A stretch of DNA of 64,000 nt from DAITPV01 sp050692555. GTDB taxonomy: Bacteria > Actinomycetota > UBA4738 > CALAEC01. Location: the NCBI GenBank assembly GCA_050692555.1, contig JBOGVS010000003.1:1-64000 (forward strand), read 5' to 3'. Positions 57,881-64,000 of the stretch are shown piece after piece; positions within the stretch are counted from its first letter, which is position 1; each line of letters opens with the position of its first letter. Below the pieces are notes generated by a model. It was not told the origin of the DNA and did no database searches. It worked only from the letters and a program-made list of their open reading frames with translations. Position numbers and translations under genes: made by a program.

Positions 57881-57911
57881 CCTACCTGGTGGTAACCTAC
57901 CACGCAGTAGG
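57881..57911. promoter_or_regulatory. 31-bp palindromic operator for the TetR regulator
   Basis: CCTAC-n3-GTGGTA-ACC-TACCAC-n3-GTAGG is symmetric about 57896, with all 11 arm bases paired. Its left edge overlaps the tetR -10 (TAGGAT, 57884-57879), and it lies 39 bp before the dehydrogenase ATG. Confidence 0.75.
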
Positions 57912-57950
57912 AACCGAGCTGGGCTAGAAGCCATTCTGCAGGGAGGACCG

Positions 57951-59144
57951 ATGGATTTCCAGCTAAGCGAGGATCAGCTCACCGCGAAGAAGTGGGCCCA
58001 CGACTTCGCGGAGAACGAGATGCGGCCCGTGGCCCCCGAGTACGACGAGACCGAGGACTTCCCCTGGCCCGTGGTCAAGAAGGCCGCGGAGATCGGGCTG
58101 TACTCGCTCGATTTCTGGACCGAGATGGTTGCCCAGGACGAGACCGGAATCACCCTGCCGATCGTGATGGAGGAGTCGTGCTGGGGGTGCGCGGGCATCG
58201 CCCTGGGGATCTTCGGTACCGGCCTCCCGCTGGCCTCGCTGGCCTATTCGGCCACCCCCGAGCAGCTCTCGGAGTGGGCCCCGAAGATGTTCGGGACCCC
58301 CGAGGATCCCAAGCTGGGAGCGTTCGCCGTCACCGAGCCCAACGCCGGTTCGGACGTCTCGGCGCTCCGGACCACCGCCAAGCGAGACGGTGACGAGTGG
58401 GTCCTGAACGGCCAGAAGGTGTTCATCACCAACGGCGGGATCGCCGACGTTCACGTGGTGGTGGCCACGGTGGACCCGGACCTCGGCCACCGTGGACAGG
58501 CCGGGTTCATCGTCGGTCCCGACAATCCCGGTCTCACGCAGGGGAAGAAGGAGAAGAAGCTGGGCATCCGGGCATCGCACACCGCGGAAGTGCTGCTCGA
58601 AGACTGCCGGGTGCCGCTGGAGAACGTGGTCGGTGGGAACGAGAAGCTCGAGGCCAAGCTCGAAGCGGCGCGGAGCAAGAACGGTACCAAGACCCATCAC
58701 GCCCTGAAGACCTTCGAGATGACCAGGCCGTCGGTGGCGGCCCAGGCCCTGGGGATCGCCCGGGCGGCCCTGGAGTTCGCCGTCGACTACTCGAAGCAGC
58801 GCTCCACGTTCGGGCAACCCATCGTCCAGCACCAGGGGATCGCCTTCAAGCTCGCGGACATGGCCCTGGAGGTGGACGCGGCGCGGCTGCTCACCTGGCG
58901 GGCCGCGTGGATGGCCCGCAACGGCGTGGACTTCACGCACGCCGAAGGCTCCATGAGCAAGCTCAAGGCGTCCGAGGTTGCCGTGTGGGTCACCGAGCAG
59001 GCCGTGCAGGTGCTCGGCGGCTACGGCTACATCAAGGACTTCCCGGTGGAGAAGTGGTACCGGGACGCCAAGATCTACACGCTGTTCGAGGGCACCAGCG
59101 AGATCCAGCGCCTGGTTGTCAGCCGGGCCCTGGCCGACGAGTAG
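57951..59144 (+). CDS. Acyl-CoA dehydrogenase
   Basis: A 397-residue FAD enzyme introducing a 2,3-double bond in acyl-CoA. It has AFAVTEPNAGSDVSALRTTA (FAD/substrate loop), GQKVFITNGG, SKQRSTFGQPIVQHQGIAFKLADM, VQVLGGYGYIKDFPVEKWYRD, and the catalytic Glu in LFEGTSEIQR. GGGAGG precedes the ATG. An unusual insert with KLEAKLEAARSKNGTKTHHALKTFEMTRP is near residues 230-258. It stands opposite tetR across a palindromic operator. The chain-length preference is not visible. Confidence 0.95.
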   Translation: MDFQLSEDQLTAKKWAHDFAENEMRPVAPEYDETEDFPWPVVKKAAEIGLYSLDFWTEMVAQDETGITLPIVMEESCWGCAGIALGIFGTGLPLASLAYSATPEQLSEWAPKMFGTPEDPKLGAFAVTEPNAGSDVSALRTTAKRDGDEWVLNGQKVFITNGGIADVHVVVATVDPDLGHRGQAGFIVGPDNPGLTQGKKEKKLGIRASHTAEVLLEDCRVPLENVVGGNEKLEAKLEAARSKNGTKTHHALKTFEMTRPSVAAQALGIARAALEFAVDYSKQRSTFGQPIVQHQGIAFKLADMALEVDAARLLTWRAAWMARNGVDFTHAEGSMSKLKASEVAVWVTEQAVQVLGGYGYIKDFPVEKWYRDAKIYTLFEGTSEIQRLVVSRALADE

Positions 59145-59150
59145 ATAACC

Positions 59151-59354
59151 CTAGGACCCGCCCCAGTCCTGGCCGTCTCGGGAGTCGGCGCCCCACAGCC
59201 ATCCGGCCATCCCCAGCGCGCCGAAGCCGGCGGCAATGACGGCGACCGAAATGGGGCCGTCGACGAAGCCTGCCAGCGCCAGGACCGCTCCCAGCCACCC
59301 CGCCGCCAGGAGCACCCCCCACCGCGGGGCTTCCGGTGAGCTCCGGGCCTTCAT
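59151..59354 (-). CDS. Small two-helix membrane protein
   Basis: A 67-residue protein with two hydrophobic helices (WGVLLAAGWLGAVLALAGFV; ISVAVIAAGFGALGMAGWLWGA) and a charged C terminus. ATG 59354 is chosen; GTG 59360, nine bases after TACGAT on the same strand, is equally possible. It lies between the acyl-CoA dehydrogenase and corA on the opposite strand. No family is recognised; resemblance to small actinobacterial membrane proteins is only general. Confidence 0.55.
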   Translation of the reverse strand: MKARSSPEAPRWGVLLAAGWLGAVLALAGFVDGPISVAVIAAGFGALGMAGWLWGADSRDGQDWGGS

Positions 59355-59454
59355 GCTCACGGCATCTCCATCGTATCCCTGGTGGGTTGAACGGCCGGTG
59401 ACCGCCGGATGTGAGGTCGCGGACCCCATGACCCTGGGCTAGGCTCGGCGCGCC

Positions 59455-60439
59455 GTGATCACCTGCCGGCTGTATCGGGATGGGAAGGTCGCTGAGGAGA
59501 AGTTCGAGCCCTCCCGCATCAGCGATGTGCTCACCGAGGAGCGGACCATGGTGTGGCTCGATCTGGAGGACCCCTCGGACGCCGACCTGGCCATGCTGGA
59601 GGAGGAGTTCTCCCTCCCCCGGTTGGATGGATGCGTTACGGGAGCGGGACCAACGACCACGGGTTGACAGCCTCGGCGAGCTGTTCTTCGTGGCCTTGTA
59701 CGCCTTCGGCCTGGAGGAGGGGAAGCCGGTGCCGAAGGAGATCCATGCCTTCGTGGGACCGCGATATCTCGTCACCCTGCGGTATTCCCCGCTGTTCGAC
59801 CTGACGCAGGTCCTCCACCGGTGGGAGGAGGAATCGGAGGGGTCGGTTGAAGGCGGCGGCTTCCTCCTTCACGCGCTGATGGACGAGGTGGTGGACACGT
59901 ACCTCGAGGTCCTCGACGAGTTCGAGCTGGCCGCGGAAGACATCGAGGCCCGGGTGTTCGCCGGAGACGACATGCCGGAACGCGAGCGCAGCGTGAAGGT
60001 GATCCAGAAGGAGATCTTCATCGGGAAGCGGGACCTACTCGAATTCCGTCGCCGGGTGCTGCCGCTTCGGGAGGTCCTGGACCTCCTTCAGGAGGAGCGC
60101 AGAGTGGTGACGACGGCCCTGAAGCCCGACTACAAGGACCTTGCCGATCACGTGGCTCGAACCTTGGAGCACGTGGACTCGGTCCGCGAGGTCCTGACCT
60201 CGGCGGTGAACGCACAGCTTACCCTGGCGAGCCATCAGCTCAACGAGGTGATGAAGAAGCTGACCTCGTGGGCGGCGATCATCCTGGTCCCCACGCTGAT
60301 CGCTGGGATCTACGGGATGAACTTCTTCCGTTCGTTCCCTGCATTCCGCCACCCCGCCGGGTTCTGGATCGCCATCGGGATGATGGTCGTTTCCGGCGGT
60401 GCGCTGTACTGGCTGTTCCGCCGTCGCGACTGGTTCTGA
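59455..60439 (+). pseudogene. corA: CorA-family magnesium/divalent-cation channel, frameshifted
   Basis: The two ends of a CorA protein are in different frames. The N terminus (VITCRLYRDGKVAEEKFEP, MVWLDLEDPSDADL) runs from GTG 59455 to codon 57. After 59626 the sequence continues as MDALRERDQRPRVDSLGELFFVALYAFGL in the next frame and ends with the helix pair holding the GMN motif (IAGIYGMNFF). Adding two bases near 59626 gives the expected RLAxDALRER junction. The assembled protein would be about 328 residues. As written, no full-length channel can be made without frameshifting. Confidence 0.88.
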
Positions 60440-60469
60440 CGCCCCAGGGGCATCCTTTGAGCCCTGCGG

Positions 60470-60475
60470 TACCAT
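60470..60475 (+). promoter_or_regulatory. Leaderless -10 element (TACCAT)
   Basis: TACCAT, six bases, then GTG 60482 of ispH. Confidence 0.5.
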
Positions 60476-60481
60476 GGGTTC

Positions 60482-61447
60482 GTGACCGTCAAGAAGGTCC
60501 TGCTGGCCGCTCCGCGAGGTTACTGTGCGGGCGTCGACCGGGCGGTGGAGATCGTGGAACGTGCCCTACGCCTGTACGGGGCGCCGGTGTATGTGCGCAA
60601 GCAGATCGTGCACAACATCCACGTGGTCCGGGACCTGGAACGCAAGGGTGCGGTGTTCGTGGAGGAGGAAACCGAGGTCCCCCAGGGGGCCACGGTGGTC
60701 CTTTCGGCCCACGGGGTGGCCCCCGAGGTGTACGAGAACGCCGCCGGCCGCCGGCTCAAGGTGATCGACGCTACCTGCCCCCTGGTCACCAAGGTCCATC
60801 TGGAGGCCCGGAGGTTCGCCAAGGACGACCGGACCATCCTGCTGATCGGTCACGAGGGCCACGAGGAGGTCATCGGGACCAGCGGGGAAGCCCCGGACCA
60901 CATCCGGCTGGTGGGGTCACCGGAGGAGGCTCGGACCGTTGAGGTGCCGGACCCGGACAACGTGTCGTACCTCTCCCAGACCACGCTCTCGGTGGACGAA
61001 ACGAATGAGGTCATCGAGGTGCTCCGGGAGCGGTTCCCGAGCATCGAGGGTCCGCCCCGCGATGACATCTGCTACGCCACGCAGAACCGGCAGGAGGCGG
61101 TCAAGACCGTGGCCGCCCGGGCCGACGTGGTGCTGGTGATCGGCTCGGACAACTCCTCGAACTCGAACCGCCTCGTCGAGGTCTCCAGCTCGCTCGGCGC
61201 CAACGCGTACCTCGTGGACGATGAGACCGAGATCGATCCAGCCTGGCTCGAGGACGCCGAGACCGTGGGGGTCACCTCTGGAGCCAGCGCTCCGGAGTGG
61301 CTGGTGGACAGGGTGGTCCAGCATCTCCGCGACCTCGGCGCCGGTGAGGTCGAGGAGGTCCGGGTCACCGAGGAGTTCGTGGAGTTCGGCCTGCCCCGAG
61401 GGGTTCGGGACTCCGATGAGCGACGCCTCCGCGCCGCGGCGACCTAA
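60482..61447 (+). CDS. ispH: 4-hydroxy-3-methylbut-2-enyl diphosphate reductase
   Basis: IspH (LytB) makes isopentenyl and dimethylallyl diphosphate in the last step of the MEP isoprenoid pathway, using a 4Fe-4S cluster. All three cluster cysteines are present: Cys15 (PRGYCAGVDRA), VIDATCPLVTKVH and DDICYATQNRQEAV. The active-site histidines (KQIVHNIHVV; VLSAHGVAP; LIGHEGHEE) and the C-terminal VTSGASAPEWLV are intact. Length 321 is normal. It converges on the PhoU-RCK_C gene with stops overlapping by three bases. Confidence 0.98.
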   Translation: MTVKKVLLAAPRGYCAGVDRAVEIVERALRLYGAPVYVRKQIVHNIHVVRDLERKGAVFVEEETEVPQGATVVLSAHGVAPEVYENAAGRRLKVIDATCPLVTKVHLEARRFAKDDRTILLIGHEGHEEVIGTSGEAPDHIRLVGSPEEARTVEVPDPDNVSYLSQTTLSVDETNEVIEVLRERFPSIEGPPRDDICYATQNRQEAVKTVAARADVVLVIGSDNSSNSNRLVEVSSSLGANAYLVDDETEIDPAWLEDAETVGVTSGASAPEWLVDRVVQHLRDLGAGEVEEVRVTEEFVEFGLPRGVRDSDERRLRAAAT

Positions 61448-62646
61448 GCCGAGCCGGTCGAGGTGGTCTGCGGAGACCGGACCAGGCTCTCGAGCTCCGA
61501 GATGCCGTCCTCGGGACCGATGGAGATCACCCGGTCATCGGCCATGAGCTGGAACCACGGCTTCGGCCGGTAGATCCACCGTCGCCCCCGCTGGACGGCC
61601 AGGACCAGCATCCCGGTCTCCGTCTCCACCGAGAGCTGCTTGAGAGTTGCGCTGTCGGCCCGCGATCCTGGCTCCACCACGCTTTCGGTGGCCACCTCTT
61701 CGGATGACTCGATGGCCGCGGCCACCACCGGGTGCAGCTCCTCGCCCTCCTCGACGAGCTTCGTCATGGACCGGGCCGCGTCGAAGATCGCCTCCGACGC
61801 GTAGGCCAGCCGGATCAGGCCCCGGAGGTCGTCGGGATTCCTGGCCTCCGGCGCTGCACGAAGCACCCATGACTCCAGCTCGTCCTGGAGCATGTCGCTG
61901 CGAGACTCGAGCGTGGCCACCTCGGCGGCCAGGGCCGGCTCGGCCAGCAGGAGCGCGGAATAGGCCAGCCCCACGGCCACCTCGGCCGAGTTCTTCATCT
62001 CGACCAGGATGTCCACGGCCCGGTCCAGCTCGTTGAGCGGCGCCGCGTCGGCGCCCGGTGGCTCAGGAAGGGGGGGAGCGCCGGCGATCTTCCGCAACAG
62101 GTTGGCGCCCTCCTCGGGCCCCTGGTACAGGAGCACGTCGCCCTGGGAAAGCACCGTGTCGGGCCCGGGGTCGAACTCCCACTCGTCGCCCCGTCGTACC
62201 GCGATGAGCCACATGCCGGTCTCGGTGGGTAGCATGAGCTCGCGGAGCGGACGCCCCACGCACTCGGCCTCGTCCCGGACCCGGACCCGTCCCACGATCT
62301 CGTCGGCGTGACGAAGGTCCGGACGCAGCGCCTCGGGGATCCCCAGGCTGGCGGTCACTACCCGGGCGATGTCGTTGGCGGCATCGCCGATCTGCTCGAT
62401 GGAACCCGCGATGTGGAGGACCCCGCCCATGGCCTCGGCGTCCTCGGGGCTCCGGGCGGCGAGCATGGAGATGCGCCGGAGGTCCCCGAGGTAGCCGTCC
62501 ATGATGTCCTCGAGCCGGCCGACCTCTTCCGCGAGGTCTTCGTCGTTGAAGAAGAGCGCGGCGTAGGCCAGGTCCACCATGAGCTCGGAGGTGTCCTTGG
62601 CCTCCGCGAGGAGGTCCTTGACTGTTCGGGGGCGGTCTTCACCCAT
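61444..62646 (-). CDS. Duplicated PhoU-RCK_C (TrkA-C) regulatory protein
   Basis: A 400-residue protein with an internal duplication of a PhoU-like helical domain plus an RCK_C/TrkA-C domain. Unit 1 covers about 1-190 (KDLLAEAKDTSELMVDLAYAAL, then ETGMWLIAVRRGDEWEFDPGPDTVLSQGDVLLYQG). Unit 2 covers about 205-400 (DILVEMKNSAEVAVGLAYSALL, then ETGMLVLAVQRGRRWIYRPKPWFQLMADDRVISIG). RCK_C domains bind small ligands and gate cation transport. It follows the MgtE-like gene by 39 bp on the same strand, so it likely regulates that transporter. Confidence 0.88.
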   Translation of the reverse strand: MGEDRPRTVKDLLAEAKDTSELMVDLAYAALFFNDEDLAEEVGRLEDIMDGYLGDLRRISMLAARSPEDAEAMGGVLHIAGSIEQIGDAANDIARVVTASLGIPEALRPDLRHADEIVGRVRVRDEAECVGRPLRELMLPTETGMWLIAVRRGDEWEFDPGPDTVLSQGDVLLYQGPEEGANLLRKIAGAPPLPEPPGADAAPLNELDRAVDILVEMKNSAEVAVGLAYSALLLAEPALAAEVATLESRSDMLQDELESWVLRAAPEARNPDDLRGLIRLAYASEAIFDAARSMTKLVEEGEELHPVVAAAIESSEEVATESVVEPGSRADSATLKQLSVETETGMLVLAVQRGRRWIYRPKPWFQLMADDRVISIGPEDGISELESLVRSPQTTSTGSA

Positions 62647-62685
62647 GCAGGGTCACCTCGAAGTATAGCCACGGTGGTCCGAGCT

Positions 62686-63909
62686 TCACGAGCCCACCCC
62701 GAACACCAGCAGGCTGAGCACCAGGGCGATGACCCCGACGAAGTCCATGGAGCTGGTGATGAGCGGCAGTCCGTGATTGTCGGGATCGAGCCCGATCCGG
62801 TGCGTGGCCACGGCCGAGTAGTAGGCGACCACCGCGGCCACCAGAGTGGCGATGAGGCCCGACATCGCGCTGATCCCGATGACCCGAGCGATCCCCGGGC
62901 TGCTCAACCCGAGAATGGTGGCGAACAGGTGGGCGGAGATCCCCACCAGCGGGAACACCACCAGGGCGAACAAGAACACGATAGAGAAATCGAGCAGGGC
63001 CACACCTTCTGGAAGGCCGCGGGGCGACAGTGCTCCGAGATGCAGCTTCGAGGACAGGCGGGAAGACAGGATGCCTCCCAGCCCGCCGGCGTTCCCGATG
63101 ATCGGAGGGATCAGGATGAGGAGCACGGGGTGAGCCACGAACTCCTCGAGCCGGCCCTCGACCACGAGCCCGGCCAGGAGGTCGATCGCGGCCGCCAGCA
63201 GGAGCACCGGCAGGCTCTCGGCGATGATCCTTCTGACCAGGGGAAGGTTCGTCATCAGGCTTCGCACGAACAGCGCGGTCGCCACCGCGAGCGCGAGGCC
63301 GGCGATCGTCGGCGTGACCCACCGGATCCCCACCAGGAAGGTGCCCACGAATAGGGCCGGGACCGTGAACACGTCGCCGGCGGCGGTGACCAGCGGGGCC
63401 GCGACGCTGTCGAGGTCCCAGCCGCGTCGGTAGGCTCGGATCGAGAGGAACACCGCGATCCCTCCGACCACCATGCTGGCAAGTAGCCCCGCGATGATGG
63501 ACACCACCACGAAGTCGAGCAGCGAGATGCTCTGAACGCCGAACGCCTCTGAAAGCAGCTTGGCCAGCGCCCCGGCCAGCAGTGACCCCGCCAGCGTCAG
63601 GGTCGTGGCCGCGAAGAGGTTCTGGTACAGGATCCCGCCGCGCCGGCGGGTGGTCTCGAATAGGCCGGTGTGGATGCTCGTCCCCAGCCGCGACGCCAGG
63701 GCTCCGAAGATGTTGCCGCGCATGGCGATGGCCGCGGGGACCAGGACCATGAGCCCCGGGAGGCGCTCTAACGTGTTGCTGATCGATCCAAGGATGATCC
63801 CGGCCAGAAGGCTTGCGGCGGAGGCCAGGAGCATGGCCACCAGGCCCTGGGCGATCGTCCGTCGCTCCACCCGCCAGTAGGCGAAAAGGCGTCCGAACCC
63901 GCGCCGCAT
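62686..63909 (-). CDS. MgtE/SLC41-like divalent-cation transporter
   Basis: A 407-residue membrane protein with ten or so helices in two homologous halves. Each half has the MgtE-domain signature: LPGLMVLVPAAIAMRGNIFGALASRLGT near residue 50 and HPVLLILIPPIIGNAGGLGGILSSRLSS near 260. It lacks the cytoplasmic N and CBS domains of classical MgtE, so it is closer to SLC41-type or archaeal two-half transporters. Magnesium or another divalent cation is the likely substrate. Its gating may be supplied in trans by the PhoU-RCK_C protein downstream. Confidence 0.88.
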   Translation of the reverse strand: MRRGFGRLFAYWRVERRTIAQGLVAMLLASAASLLAGIILGSISNTLERLPGLMVLVPAAIAMRGNIFGALASRLGTSIHTGLFETTRRRGGILYQNLFAATTLTLAGSLLAGALAKLLSEAFGVQSISLLDFVVVSIIAGLLASMVVGGIAVFLSIRAYRRGWDLDSVAAPLVTAAGDVFTVPALFVGTFLVGIRWVTPTIAGLALAVATALFVRSLMTNLPLVRRIIAESLPVLLLAAAIDLLAGLVVEGRLEEFVAHPVLLILIPPIIGNAGGLGGILSSRLSSKLHLGALSPRGLPEGVALLDFSIVFLFALVVFPLVGISAHLFATILGLSSPGIARVIGISAMSGLIATLVAAVVAYYSAVATHRIGLDPDNHGLPLITSSMDFVGVIALVLSLLVFGVGS

Positions 63910-64000
63910 CTTGATCCCTTCGCCATCGGTCCAGCCCCCTCTGAAGCCCGAGGCAGTATGGCCCGAGCAGGAGGGTGGCTCAACTCACATCGGCGACGCG

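Noticed and set aside
1..64000. tRNA, rRNA, CRISPR arrays, insertion sequences, att sites, replication origin
   Set aside because: Looked for and not seen: no repeat-spacer array, transposase, integrase, DnaA-box cluster or recognisable tRNA cloverleaf.

Overview
This is a 64 kb stretch of a very GC-rich, gene-dense bacterial chromosome. Codon third positions are strongly G/C, starts are often GTG, and operons are packed with ATGA/GTGA overlaps. The gene content (SigB/SigF-type partner switching, a MutT1-like Nudix/phosphatase, WS/DGAT, a GTTCACC-type PHO box) and the many apparently leaderless genes (TANNNT, 6-7 nt, then ATG/GTG) point to an actinomycete, probably from a deep-branching Actinomycetota lineage. 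I saw no tRNA, rRNA, CRISPR array, insertion sequence or prophage.

Layout. (1) 1-8.2 kb is a molybdenum-cofactor island of two divergent operons. The leftward one is mobA, fdhD, a GNAT acetyltransferase and an FdhF/YdeP-type molybdoenzyme. The rightward one is a DUF6457-like gene, a MogA-XdhC fusion, a MoaD-MoaE fusion, moeA and moaC. (2) 8.2-11 kb has a GlsB-type membrane protein, an MpaB-like protein and an NCS2 purine permease. (3) 11-17.7 kb is a partner-switching stress locus with four anti-sigma-type HATPases, two STAS antagonists, two PP2C phosphatases, a SigB/F sigma factor, a secreted RTX-like protein and a tiny membrane peptide behind a candidate SigF promoter. (4) 17.8-21.9 kb is the histidine-utilisation operon hutH-hutU-hutG. 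(5) 22-24.7 kb is a redox operon: ferredoxin reductase, four-helix membrane protein, and a tandem universal-stress/Rieske fusion. (6) 24.7-34.6 kb holds a LarA-like protein, lipid enzymes (WS/DGAT, an SCP2-hydrolase), a histidine kinase, a glycosyltransferase, a beta-propeller and a thioredoxin-like protein. (7) 34.6-48.1 kb is a phosphate supercluster. The leftward run phoU-phoB-ppk-CYTH/CHAD-mutT1-arsC-fpg-phoR is divergent from pstSCAB, with a PHO box in front of pstS. (8) 48-59 kb contains a cyclase/ATPase/TPR regulator, a DUF3179 lipoprotein, hppD, a second RTX-like protein, a methyltransferase, a PLP decarboxylase, a glyoxalase, and a TetR/acyl-CoA dehydrogenase pair around a 31-bp palindrome. 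(9) 59-64 kb holds corA, ispH, a duplicated PhoU-RCK_C protein and an MgtE/SLC41-like transporter.

Four conserved genes look damaged. fdhF has a third copy of a 7-bp repeat that shifts frame. ppk and corA each appear to have lost 2 nt. The CHAD gene carries a short inversion whose antisense strand still spells the missing CHAD motif. These could be real mutations or assembly errors, and raw reads would decide. The most novel-looking protein is the Usp-Usp-Rieske fusion encoded beside its likely reductase.
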